The position numbers were made by a program, and so were the translations under genes. 64,000 nucleotides of DNA from Plantago ovata (lineage: Eukaryota; Streptophyta; Magnoliopsida; Lamiales; Plantaginaceae). This document shows, piece by piece, positions 21,651 through 32,587 of this stretch (its first letter is position 1; every line of letters begins with the position of its first letter). The stretch is from the NCBI GenBank assembly GCA_028274465.1, contig CM051456.1:105189348-105253347 (forward strand), given 5' to 3'. The notes under the pieces were generated by a model. It saw nothing but the letters and a program-made list of their open reading frames with translations. It ran no database searches and was not told where the DNA came from.

Positions 21651-22787
21651 CTAGACAATGTGCCTGTCGATGTCCTGTCGCATGGCCGCGTTGTTGGCAT
21701 CAATCCTGTCGAAACGGCTGTCGAGGTAGGTACGAAATTCGGAGAAGTCAAATCCTCCAGACCCCTGTGGTGCTCCAGCTGGTGCATGCGGTGCATGATG
21801 GACAAATGGAATATCTGGAATCTGGGCTTCACCAACATCGGCCTCCATAGCATCCTCATGATCGGAATCATTTGGCTGGAATGGCCCTCCTACATCAGCA
21901 GCGGCTGCAGTGGGGTTCCTCAACTGATACCTGTTGAGTTGTACCTCAATGGTCGAGGGTGAAAGGGCAGCGACCTCGCAGTCCCCCTCCTCAATATCGT
22001 CGACCCCATGATATTTGCAGTAAGCTGTGATGAAGCTCGGGAAGATGAAAGGCTTCCTCTTCTTTTCCCAGTGGCGCTCATACTCCTCATACATAATGTG
22101 CCCTATGTCGACCTGATGTCCGTCAATGAGGCAGTAAAGGAGCTCGACGTAGTAGGGCTGAATCCATGTGTCATTCTTCCTCGGGATCAAGTCGGAGATG
22201 CAAAATTTCATCATCACCTTAGCTTCGATGCTAAGGTCGCCATAACCGATCCGTCCAGGTGCTCCCCCAACTTCCGGATATCTGTACCCCCTGTTGCAGA
22301 TCAATTCGGTGATGTCTCTTCCTATCCCCCTAGTGGTCCTTGAATACAAGTAGGCGTGTGCGCTCTCTATGAATTCCAAGTTCCCGAAGTGGATGAAGGA
22401 AGAAATGTGCTCTGGGCTCCATGGTATAATCAGGCCTCGGACTAACACCTCATTCTTCTCGTCCAAATCCGTATACCCGGTGTAGAAATCTCGGAGGAGG
22501 CTCTCGTCGTAGCCTTTGAACCTGTCGGAACTGTACCATGCCCAATTCCTCTGTCATCCCAAACTTGAAAGTGTCCTATATCCCGCTCTATTCGCTGCAG
22601 ACACAGGAATGTCAATCCTCCTGTCGGGAATGATAGGCCTTCCTCCGTCAGCCATCTCCTCCTCTAACCGTTGTCGCACCTCTATCGCAGCGGTAGACAA
22701 CTCGTACAAATCGTGAGATGGTTGGGAGCTTGATGCCACTCCCTTCCCCTTTTTGCTAGAGCCGGCTCTCCTTGTCCTTGGTGCCAT
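21651..22787 (-). pseudogene. Second ORF of the Athila-like element (putative plant transposon protein type), one stop
   Basis: The frame starts at ATG 22,787 (MAPRTRRAGSSKKGKGV, a basic N-terminus) and ends at 21,651, about 378 codons. One in-frame TGA at 22,556-22,554 interrupts it; CGA to TGA, a typical methylated-CpG change, would explain it. Downstream are WAWYSSDRFKGYDESLL and GLIIPWSPEHISSFIHF, and the charged C-terminus has VQLNRYQLRNP. The pattern resembles the domain annotated in databases as putative plant transposon protein, found beside gag/pol in many plant Ty3 elements; its function is unknown. In complete Athila elements the extra ORF follows pol; here pol is absent and about 1 kb of non-coding sequence separates it from gag-protease. 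Confidence 0.65.
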
Positions 22788-23852
22788 GATTCCTACAAAC
22801 AGCAATTAGTATCTTGTACGATGCAAAACAGACCTATGCTTATGTAAATAAACGAGCGAACAAACGAGTAAGATTCTCAAAAATCCAACTCCTCAAAATC
22901 CCAAAGCCTAGTCTAGCCAATTCATTACGTAACATATCAATGTACCTACTACAATAACATATCACATTATGCTTTTGTTAACAACAAATGCCTTGAATCA
23001 CAAGGTCCAATCCATATAATAAAAATCAATTTCTAGCATAAATCCTCAATCTCAACTATCATGCATTCTACCAATACACTCATCAATTTCATATCAATAA
23101 ACACATGTTTAAACAAGGAATGAAAGCAAGAGAGACAATTTCCTAACAAGACATATATCATCCAATTAGCAAAATCTCAAATCATCAAACCAAGCCTAAT
23201 TGAACATGTAATTGACAATGAATAATGAATCTAAACACATAAATCATCAACCCATTCATCATACAAGCCTTATTCAAGCACAAATCAAAAAATCCCCAAA
23301 TTGTAAAAATTAGGGTTCATGTGATAATACCTCAAATCCGGAAATTGAATGAGCTAGGAACGGATAGAATGATAGAGCATGCAACGGGCTTCGAATGAAG
23401 CTAAAGAACACACAAAATGATGGAGAGATGAAGAAGTTATGAAGATTTGAAGATATTTTGAATATGGAGGAAATTTTGGAGTTTGGAGGATGAAAAATGG
23501 AGGAAAATGGGGGTTTGGGGAAGAAACCCCCGATTTTAAGTCCCTGGAGGTGTGGGGCAGTTCACCGCCCCGATTCGCCCCCCACTTTTAGGTGGGAGAC
23601 GAACGTTTTTTTGAAATAAAAATGCAATTTTAAGTCCCCGAAAAATCATTTTCCTCAAAAAATCACTCGAAAAGTCGCACTCGAACACAACATAAGCACA
23701 TACGACACAGAACTGAACAAATTCACATATGAAAAGCAAATTGTTCAAGTATGAATGCATGCAATAAAGCGGTAAAGAAAGCGATAAAAACCCCGGGTTG
23801 CCTCCCGGATAGCGCCATTGTTTAAAGTCTCTGACTCGACTCCTGTCTTCGC
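22788..23852 (-). other. Non-coding spacer between gag-protease and the second ORF
   Basis: About 1.06 kb where pol would be expected. On the minus strand it reads like a leader: pyrimidine-rich stretches (CTCTCCATCATTTTG), a possible donor GAGGTATTATC near 23,325, and a TTTGTAG acceptor-like site just before the second ORF. The second ORF may therefore be reached by splicing or from an internal promoter; this is inference. No RT or integrase motif was seen. Confidence 0.4.
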
Positions 23853-26043
23853 CTATCTTTTCCTTCTGAGGGTACTAGACTTCCCCGTCATGATTCTCCT
23901 TCCCGTGCTTTGATCCTGTGAATAAGAGTGAACATAGACGTTAAGACCACTGTAATCAATAGTGTTAGAAGTATCGGGTGGATTAGGTGGATCAGTTATG
24001 GCTTGCAACACGTGTTGCTTGCCATCCATTTCGATAGTGCAAGTCCTTCGGTAGATGTCCATCACTGAGCGTATTTTGGTCAAGAATGTTCGTCCTAAGA
24101 GTATGACATCCCCCGTTCCTGGTGCTGATGCTGGCATAATCCCCCGTTCCTGGTGCTGATGCTGGCATAATTACAAAATCGGTGTGGACAGAAGCTTCAC
24201 CAATTTTGACTAATACATTCTTCACAACGCCTTCGGGTTTCACAAGGGATCCATCCGCCAGTTGCACAATAGCCTTATGCATAGTTAGTTCTCCAAGGTT
24301 ACTCTTCTCGAAAACGTTCAAAGGGAGCACATTAGAGTAGGATCCAGTGTCTAGTGTGGCTCGGACATCTTCAAGCTCCCCAATCCCGACCTTAATATCG
24401 AAACTTTGAGGGAGTGGCTCGGGATCCTCTTGCTCCTCTTCACTCTTGTTGGTACCAAGGTACTTTCCTTCTTCTTCGGCTTGTGGAGGTAGGTCCCTCT
24501 TGCAACTCTCGCACTTAGTAACCTTCTTGATGGTGATTTCAACAGGTAGATCACCCACTAAGTTAATGGACAATGACTTCTCAGTGTTGCTAGGCAGTTT
24601 GCCTTGTTCCCTACTTGCTCCTCGGTCGATCAACTCTTGCATCTTTTGATGGGCAAGCCTAGTGCTCTCTTCCAACCTATCGAGCCTTGCCCTAGTCTTC
24701 TCGGAATCTTCTTCATACCGTTTGAGAAAACTTTGTGTGTGATCAACCATCTTCTGCAAGTTCTCCATCAGTAGAGCCGTCTTCGACTTCGGTGGCTCTT
24801 TCGGAGCGGGGTTTTCGCAGTGATCATTACCATAGTTCAGCCTACTACGGTCTTGGTTAGGTCCATAAGTTTGGTTAGCCGGTGCATATCCTTGATTGTT
24901 ACGGTATCCTCTTCTCCAGAATCCACCTCGAGGATTCCTACCGTCTTGTCCGTAGCTAACTTCTTGAGTACCAAACTCCGTAGCAAAGGCTTCTTCTTCG
25001 CCTCCTCGAGCCCAGTTGCCATCATCGTATGCCAACTCCGATCTACACATATGAGCTCCATGCCCATAGTTCTTGCATATTCGGCATACTTCGTTCGAAA
25101 CAGTTGTTCCGGTGGCGCTCTTGAGGACTTGCTTCAATTCGTTGGTAAAGCACTCGAATTGATCCCCATTCCCCCTGTACATAGGGGCTTCTTGAGTCGG
25201 TGGAGCTTCAGGTCCACGTCTCCTAACCATTGCTCTTGGGTCCTTGAACTGCGAACCCTTAGCAAGCCTTTCGAAAACTGCCCAGACGGCTTCTGCGGTT
25301 TCCTCCCAAATATTGCCTCGGCATTGGAAATCCACCACTTGTTGGTTCTCGAAGGTTAGTCCATTGTAGAAGTGTTGGACTAAGTCAGAGAGTTCAAAAC
25401 CATGGTGAGGGCACTTGTTCGTGAGATCTTGGAATCTCTCGAATGCGGTGTAGATGGTCTCATCATAGTCTTGTTTGAATCTAGTGATCTGCGCCTTAAG
25501 CGCGGTAGTCAGAGTGTGTGGGAAGTATTTCTCCATGAAAGATGAAAAAACCTTTTCCCAAGTGTCCAGCGAGCCGGCTGGTAGAGAACTCAGCCATGAC
25601 TTGGCTCTGTCGCCAAGTCCCATAGGAAAAACCTTCATCCTCAACTCATCCGTTGTTATGTCAGCTCCGGGTCGTGGGAGTTGGTTGACGAAATCATCGA
25701 TATCGTTCAAATACTCCATCACATCTTCCCTTGATAAGCCATAGAACCTCGGAAGTTGTTGGAATGCGTGGTTCTTGATTTCCAGATCTCGGGTTGCAGG
25801 CGAAAGAACTATCGCCGGTCCCCTCATACGATCTTTGGTGGGTTGTACCCATGCCTTCAGTGGTCTAGCTTCTGCCATTCCGTCAATTTCCTTGAATAGA
25901 CTAATTAGAGATTCAGAGAAATCGGGTTCCTCTATTTCCTCTAGTGCGCGCCTTTCAAGTAGTCGCCTTCTTTGGTGGTAGACTCTATCGATCTCAGCAA
26001 TTGAATTAGCAAGCGGTGTTCCTGCAGAACGTGTATGTGGCAT
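23853..26043 (-). pseudogene. gag-protease of the Athila-like element, frameshifted at the end
   Basis: The ATG at 26,043 opens a 683-codon frame. Retrotransposon gag core at roughly residues 100-240 (FPMGLGDRAKSWLSSLP, TWEKVFSSFMEKYFP). A CCHC zinc knuckle, CRICKNYGHGAHMC, fits C-X2-C-X4-H-X4-C near residue 320. A coiled-coil-like charged stretch follows, then a retropepsin-type aspartic protease with the catalytic DTG in ATLDTGSYSNVLPL and LADGSLVKPEGVV. The protease C-terminus (VILLGRTFLTKI) is in another frame (ends 23,853) because a 31-bp segment is tandemly duplicated at 24,108-24,169. The first frame instead runs on to a chance stop at 23,992. Gag itself looks intact and could package RNA if expressed. 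Confidence 0.85.
24108..24169. repeat. Exact 31-bp tandem duplication in the protease region
   Basis: The segment ATCCCCCGTTCCTGGTGC...GCATA (24,108-24,138) is repeated without mismatch at 24,139-24,169. Thirty-one is not a multiple of three, so it shifts the protease frame. Identity of the copies implies a recent event. Confidence 0.9.
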
Positions 26044-26185
26044 ACACTATCTGTGACAGACTAGGAAAAGTGATTAGAAACAAACTAGGAAAGCAGAGAG
26101 AGATTAAAAAGGAAAACTAAAACTAAAAGAATTAGAAATCTAAAGTTGTAAATAAAAACAAATTAAACAGAAAAAAGGAGTATAG

Positions 26186-26203
26186 TCCCCGGCAGCGGCG
26201 CCA
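26186..26203 (-). other. Primer-binding site (tRNA-Asp type)
   Basis: On the minus strand TGGCGCCGCTGCCGGGGA lies three bases inside the 5' LTR. It matches the complement of the plant tRNA-Asp 3' end at 17 of 18 positions (recalled, not searched), as in Athila and Tat elements. Confidence 0.85.
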
Positions 26204-26206
26204 ATT

Positions 26207-27467
26207 TGATGAACTGGAATTTGTCAGATTCTAATTCAGCAAATAAATTTGTTATTTAGCCAAAGGTAATCCACAACTACAACGAAAACCGTAGTGTAGT
26301 AGTAGAATGACTCGAGTGTCGTTCTCTCAGGACTATACTAGCTTTATCAAATCTAATTAAGAATATAAAACAGCAGATAGAAAGCAATAGGGGTTTTCAA
26401 GCAGATAATGGAGATTGGTGATAGTATGGTCCTTCTTAACATAATGGGTCGATAATCATGCATAAATTCCTCGGTCTTGCATAGAGATCTTTGAATCAAT
26501 CTTGTGTCCTTGTTGCAAGTATTAAGCACTACGAAGATAGTATGGGTCTGACTCATCAACAACTAACGTCCTAATGTGTTCCGTAATTATTCAACACTAC
26601 GAAGATAATTGGTCTGATTGGTTGACAAGTGTCCAGGTGTGCATAATGAGCAATACAACATACGAGAATTTTGGTTTCAACTGATCAACGAAATAAAGCA
26701 ATGACACGGAGTATAATGCGCGATATAGCCATTAGCATGATTATCTTCCCTCGCTAAGAATTCACATACTACCACCAACGATAAATTTAGCTACTCATAA
26801 TAGGCATGCAATCAATAGAAATCATAGAAGAAAACATATTGAAAGAAGATAAATAAGTAGATAAAAAGTTACCGAAGGTTGTCAATCTCCGGATGATTGC
26901 GATCCTACACGCTCCAATCTGCTATGAAAAAGTATCCCCTAAGCTACGGAACTCCCAAGACAGGCCCCGGGAAGTTCCTCCCTAAAACTATAGAGAGAGG
27001 TGAGAAAGTAGGCTTGGAAAGATATGATTTTCGGAGAGAAAACTCGCAACTATATATAGGCCCGAAATTCTTCTGGGGCGGTTCGCCCGAGTGCTGGGGC
27101 GGTTCGCCCCCCAGTATTTCGCGGAATTTCCGCGTTTTTCGATGCGGATTTGGATTTCTTCACCTTTTCGGACTCGGTTTCAGACTTCTAATGGCCTTCT
27201 AACCTCCAGATTCGACCCCTAGACTCCAAATTCTATCCGGAAACCTTGAGATACTCCAAATATGCTTCTGGAACACCCAATTCCTTGTAGACTTCAATAT
27301 AATTGCCCGTAAATCTCCGAATTTCAACCAAAATCTGTAAAATAAAATCTAAAGGGAAACGTGACACTATTCTAATAAAATGTACTAAAATATAGCTAAG
27401 TTAACATAGAGGATAGCTAAAATAGGTGAAAAAGACTCGAATGAAAGTGTAAAATACACATTCATCA
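26207..27467 (-). repeat. 5' LTR of the Athila-like element
   Basis: A 1,261-bp LTR; transcription runs right to left. Same terminal 7-bp inverted ends as the 3' LTR. It carries the GGGGCGGTTCGCCC palindromic motifs near 27,075-27,110, also present in the other LTR. Confidence 0.95.
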
Positions 27468-27472
27468 ACCAC
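27468..27472. repeat. Right target-site duplication of the Athila-like element
   Basis: ACCAC, identical to 18,689-18,693. Confidence 0.9.
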
Positions 27473-28371
27473 TACTGCCACCCACCTAACCAGTTCCCTG
27501 CATAACAAACTCATCATGTTTTCTCTGCTTCCCGCGACCACATCACTAATCATGATTGGTGAACTACCCAAATGCCTTGTCGTTGACCACCGGAGCTGTG
27601 AGACTGTAGTTGTAGTATGGGTGGGCAAAACTTTCGGCCTGCTCGACAGGTTGAAATCCTACACATCCAACCACCATAGGCCAGCTTGGTTTCATTAAGA
27701 TTTTCATCCTCGTCCAGCAAGTGATAACATTCTTTACAATCCTTGTAAAGATGCCCAAGCACACCACAATAATAACAAAACTTTGGCAGTTTATCGTGTG
27801 TGAAGTGCAAAAACCGTGGAACATTGCCTGGACCCTGGATAATTCTGTCCCGACTTAAAGGTTTCGTAATGTCTATTAGGACCCGCATCACCACCAAAGT
27901 TGCCATGAAGTCTGCATAATCCTCAACTTTGTACCGTACCAATCTGCCAATCGCCCCAGCCAGTCGCTCAACCAATTGCTCCGTAATTTTTGTCAATGGC
28001 AGCTCATTCACCTTAATGCCGAACTCGCACACATCCAAATTCACTGCCTTTGGACCACCAAATTCCTCCAGAGGGCGCAAAATGACCAGATTTCGGTCAA
28101 AAGCCCAAGGACCTAAACGCAACACCCTATTTCTCTCCCGCTGATGTTGAAATTAAATCAACAACCTTTCAGTACCCTCAACACGTTCAAACTTAACCGA
28201 ATGGTCAAGCTTCCAAGTGGTCATCATAGCACGCTGAAATGCCTCCACATTAACATGTTTCTTGGTCAGAACGTGACCCACAAGGCACAACTCAACACTC
28301 TCCCGCTGCCAGGCTGAATCAGGGATTTGAATCATATCCTCTGTTACATTCAAACGCCCAAAGTCAACCAA
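27473..28371 (-). pseudogene. LINE ORF1 N-terminal part (DUF4283 plus CCHC), one stop
   Basis: The frame starts MVDFGRLNVTEDMIQIPDS at 28,371. A DUF4283-like domain contains LVGHVLTKKHVNVEAFQRAM and, after a stop, LGPWAFDRNLVILRPLEE. The TAA at 28,155-28,153 is in frame with the rest, so a single nonsense change breaks it. A CCHC-type knuckle CYYCGVLGHLYKDC near 27,755 fits the zf-CCHC_4 module usual in plant LINE ORF1, the RNA-binding nucleocapsid-like protein. ORF1 then continues past the LTR-element insertion to 18,228. Confidence 0.85.
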
Positions 28372-28761
28372 TTAATTCACATTCACCGCTGACATGGTAT
28401 ACCGTAAGATAGAAAAACTATGGAAAAGAATGAAAAATCTCTGCTTGCAGTTCAGTGCACTGAGGCGACTCGCAATAGTATTAATAGACAAATGCCCTGA
28501 CCGATTCGTGCCCAAAAGATAGAACAGCAACATTGATTCAAATTCGAATTTCAAAAACTCAAGAAATGGAGCAGATAACCAGAAATAGAAAAGGGGAAAA
28601 TAGGGTTTGTTACAATCCCCAACAGTAAAACGGCTCTTATGTAAGAGAACATAATCCCTAATCAATTGGAGAATACTCTCATACGAGATACGATTTTAGA
28701 GAGAGAAAATTGTAGGAGAGAGGACGGAGCATTTTAGAGATCTTTCTAAAGTTCTCGTCTC
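27473..28761 (-). mobile_element. L1-type LINE, 5' part (5' UTR and ORF1 start)
   Basis: The 5' portion of the LINE whose 3' portion is at 14,197-18,688. The 5' end abuts AATTTTTTACCACCT (28,762-28,776), the partner of the left target duplication. The first 390 bp or so (28,372-28,761) are 5' UTR; an open frame there has no recognised domain. Confidence 0.85.
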
Positions 28762-28776
28762 AATTTTTTACCACCT
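28762..28776. repeat. Right target-site duplication of the LINE
   Basis: AATTTTTTACCACCT, 14 of 15 identical to 14,182-14,196. Confidence 0.85.
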
Positions 28777-31210
28777 TATAACTCCAAATAAGCATATACC
28801 ACCTTATGACTCTCAGAAAATTGTTTATAAAACAATGTTATTAGCTAAAACAAGTGTTAAGTGGAGTACTTTAATCATTGAAGGTTACACCACACGATTT
28901 TTCATGTTCTTTGGCTCGTTGCGAAGTGGGCCGCACAAGTTTCATAACGATATAAGACATGCGATTAAACTAATTCTCGATGTGAATGGTAAATTTACTC
29001 AAGTTCTGTGACTATTATACTCAATAAACCTCAACGCGAGCGTGCAAAGGATACAAATCACTTGTGTAGGAGTGCATGTATGCACACACATGAGGCATGA
29101 ATGCCAGACCAAAATAGGCATAATGTGGCTAGCTCGAGTGAGCTACATTTTTTTGCTCCAAATCCGGTCTGGATGTCTTTTGGCTTTCCAGCTTCTTCTC
29201 CGCTAACATATCTTTATTTGAGATTAATTTTGTAACTGCAGATTAAATGAGAGCATAATAGATGCTTATTAAATCTAAGTTTGTCCATTAATCTCCATTA
29301 CTTCCCCACTTGGATTAATACACTTCTTCATCCTTCTCTTCCAATCTCTGCATTCAAACACTTAGCCTTAGTGTTCCAGTTCCGTTTTGCTTGACGAGCT
29401 TGATGTCGTAGCTTCCATTAGCAACGTGATTGGGCGTCGTGTTTTGGGAGCCTATTATCCACAAGAGATCTGAATCTTAAGTAGGCGAACAAATAGCGGT
29501 TTAACAACTGCCTCGTCTAGGAATTTGATCCGAATTTTCTTTCTTTCTTTGGTTGGTTAACCTTTGATAGTGAGTATATTTGCATTTCAATAATTCTGGA
29601 TTTACGCTCTGTTATAGTTCTTATCTTCTTTCATCTACTTTCTTGTTTACTCACGCATATAATTGTAATCGGGAAACATAAGGTTATGAGTCAAAACTAA
29701 TATAGCCCACGTCATAGGCCCAACAAGATAATTCATCAGGAGTCGAGATCCCATCAAGAACATGACTGAGTGCGAACAATGTGTGAGATATATAAGGAGA
29801 GTTCCGAGGAAATCACCTGGATAGACTCAACTCAGCGTCCCTATCAAGCGGAAGCCTTGCCTAGGAGAAGGCCCACTTGTACGAAGAAAAATAGTCAAAT
29901 ACCCATGTAACATAAAATTGCACAAATGATATTTCATTACATTTGAATATTTAGATTACAATTTATTTAAGAAATATCTAGAACTTGACTTTTGAGAAGT
30001 TGAGCGACTTTCATGCTTTCGTTTCTCATGATTAACTTGGAAGTCTGAATTTATTAAATAAAGGGCCTTCACAGCTTGTTCTTGCGGTGATGCATTGACT
30101 TGTTCGAAGTTGACGATTGAAACTTGTTAACTTCGTGGATTTGTTGACTCAAGGGACCTCGTGTTTTTTAATATTCACTTGAAGTTGGCTGCAAACACTT
30201 GTCAACTTCTTGTTGATTTGATAAGTTTTGTGTGAAGGATGTTGTTAGCTTCGTCTTGAGCTTCTTAATTGTTATATCATTGTCTTCTTCCTCAAAGGTT
30301 TTTGTACTTGATCTTGATTAGTATGGAGGACTTGACTTGATTGCGTCTATTCGAGCGCCTTCGTAGCTTGATCTCGAACTTGATAGGGGTTTGATCTGAC
30401 TTGGATGATGTCAATGCAAAGGCTTTCCCTTGATCTAGGATTAAATGCTAGGTCTTGGCGTTTTGATATTTGCGAACAAACGCCTCTTCAGGGGTAGTCG
30501 GGACTTGATCTTCAATACGATGGGGGATTGATGCTTTGATCTTTGATGAAGAATTCCACGAGCTTTCTGATGGAATTATTCAATATTCTGTGCAATGTTG
30601 CTTCAAGGGTCGTGGAGACTTGTTCTTGACTCTGCAATGGGTATTGCCTTGGCTTTCTAGAAGAACAACAATTACTTTTGCTAGAAGGGCTTGGGAAGGT
30701 GACTTTCGTCCTTCTTGGTTTGACGTGGACTTTGTCACTTCTTTTCTTGAGCTCTGAAATTCTGACTTCTGAATTCTAAGTTGTAAAATTTGTTATTTTT
30801 TTCTGGTGGAGGTTTTGTTCTTATAGGTGAGGAAAAAGAGGACCAGTTCTTATTGGTGGTTACATATTTGATCTTACTGGTATTTTTTATTTGCAGTTAG
30901 TTAATAACTGAATCAAATTTATGACATGTCGCGTCATGATTGATTTTTAAGTGTAAAAATAATATCGATACAAATTATGTTTTTTGGCACCATTTGATTG
31001 ACAAAAAATACACCAATTTTCCACGTAACTATTTCACGAGAAAATTACGAATAGACTTTAAAATCTTCACAATTTCCATGTGGCACAATTTGATGGATAC
31101 CAACGAGCATTTTATAATTAATTAAAATTCTATAGTAATTGGAATTAAATATAAAAAAATAATTTAATAATTCCATTATAAACAAATTTCTGTGTCTACG
31201 ACCCCATCTT
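28777..31210. other. Intergenic region, nothing firmly recognised
   Basis: From about 30,000 to 30,780 the sequence is rich in TTGACTTGTT, CTTGATCTTG and similar phrases and has the look of an old LTR or repeat, but no ends could be found. The segment at 29,680-29,890 includes a possible promoter phrase (GAGATATATAAGGAGAG, 29,786-29,802) typical of LTRs. No supported gene. Confidence 0.25.
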
Positions 31211-31219
31211 CTAAATTTA

Positions 31220-32578
31220 GGGAAAAATACACATAAATCATAAACAACAACTAATTACAAATAAAGCCACTTTAAAACATTAGTTACCAAATGCTCGCTA
31301 CTTACTAAGCTTCCGGACCTCAAAATCTCGCTCAATTGGATTTAATAGCAAATTTGACATCCGGAAGCTAGTTTCATCCACTGAAACTAGCTAAAATGGA
31401 CCTAAAAAACTCGTTAAACTGAATTTAATGAAGATTTTTGAAATCCGCCTACAGAAGTGGACCTCAAAATCTCGCTCAACTGGATTTAATAGCAAATTTG
31501 ACATTCGGTCCCTAGTTTCAGCTGAAACTAGCTCAAACTAGCTAAAAATGGATGAAACTAGCTAAAAATGACGGAAACAATTTGAAACTAACTGTTAATT
31601 TTATATTTTTCCTGAAATTAACCTTTAAAACTAGTTGTTAATTTTATAAAATGATTAAATTAACTCTAAAAATTATTTATGCTAAACTAAATAAATTAAA
31701 AAAATATAGAAACTATAATTACAAAATACAATCATTATTTTAACTGAAAAAATATAGTTTCAAATTAGTTTCAACACATAAAAGCTAGTTTCAGAAGCTA
31801 ATTTCAGAAGTTAGTTTCAAATAAAAACTAATTTCATAAACTGGTCGAAACTAGCTGAAACTAGTTGAAACTAACTATTAAGGCTAGTTTCAACATCATA
31901 AAATGTTAATTTCATTAGTTTCAACAATAAAAATGTTATTTTCATTAGTTTCAGCATCATAAGTGCTATGTTCAGCAACAAAAATGCTAGTTTCAGCAAC
32001 ACAAATGCTAGTATCATTAGTTTCAACAACACAAATGCTAGTTTCAACAACTAAATGCTACCTTCATTAGTTTAAGCATCATAAGTGCTAGTTTAAGCAT
32101 CATAAGTGTTAGTTTGAGCCACAAAAATGCTAGTTTCAGCAACACGAATGCTAAATTCATTTGTTTCAGCATCACAAGCGAACAAAAAAAGTGTTAGTTT
32201 CATTAGATTCAAAAACAGAGATGAAAGTTTCATTAGTTTCAACAACAAAAATTAAATGCCAGTTTCATTAGTTTCTGTGTATAAATATTAATTAGTTAGA
32301 AAAAAATAGTTAAATATAATTAGCTAGTAATTAATTAACAATAATGGATGTCAAAAACACCATCAAAATCCATTTTAGTGAGAACATAGGTGTCCAGCGA
32401 GAAATTGAGATCCAAATTGATTAGCTTTTAGGGCACCAAAAAATAGAATGACTTTTTTTGTAAGAGGTTATTAGATTTTAGGGCACCAAAAATAAAATGT
32501 TCTTTTTGTAAGTAGTTATTTAAAGTGGTTATTTTAGCAATTAGGTGCCCTCAAGTGGTTCTTTTATGTAATTTTCTG
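31220..32578. mobile_element. Non-autonomous MULE with degenerate internal repeats
   Basis: The left end GGGAAAAATACACATAAAT and the complement of the right end CAGAAAATTACATAAAAG are similar. Further in, both sides share CCACTTTAAA and ACTTAC/AGTTAC. The 1,359-bp segment is flanked by a perfect 9-bp duplication, CTAAATTTA (31,211-31,219 and 32,579-32,587). The interior is dominated by an approximately 20-bp degenerate repeat, consensus close to GCTAGTTTCAGCAACAYAAA, from about 31,340 to 32,280. No transposase is present. Confidence 0.7.
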
Positions 32579-32587
32579 CTAAATTTA

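Larger units (their letters stand above)
18694..27467 (-). mobile_element. Athila-like non-autonomous LTR retrotransposon, complete
   Basis: The 8,774-bp element has two LTRs, a primer-binding site, gag-protease, a second large ORF and a polypurine tract, all on the minus strand, and a perfect 5-bp target duplication. The internal region (19,968-26,206) has no reverse transcriptase, RNase H or integrase, so it cannot move alone; a related autonomous element would have to supply them. Gag resembles the Athila branch of Ty3 elements, and the primer site fits tRNA-Asp as in Athila/Tat. LTRs differ by about 14 substitutions plus a few short indels over about 1.26 kb (roughly 1%), so the insertion is young, younger than the LINE it split. 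Confidence 0.9.

Noticed and set aside
21570..22343. Plus-strand frames over the second ORF of the Athila-like element
   Set aside because: Antisense shadows; the minus strand has the continuous frame and starts with a clear ATG.
31320..32300. Regularly spaced short repeats considered as a CRISPR-like array
   Set aside because: Units are degenerate and contiguous with no unique spacers, lie within a MULE, and the DNA is a plant nuclear genome.
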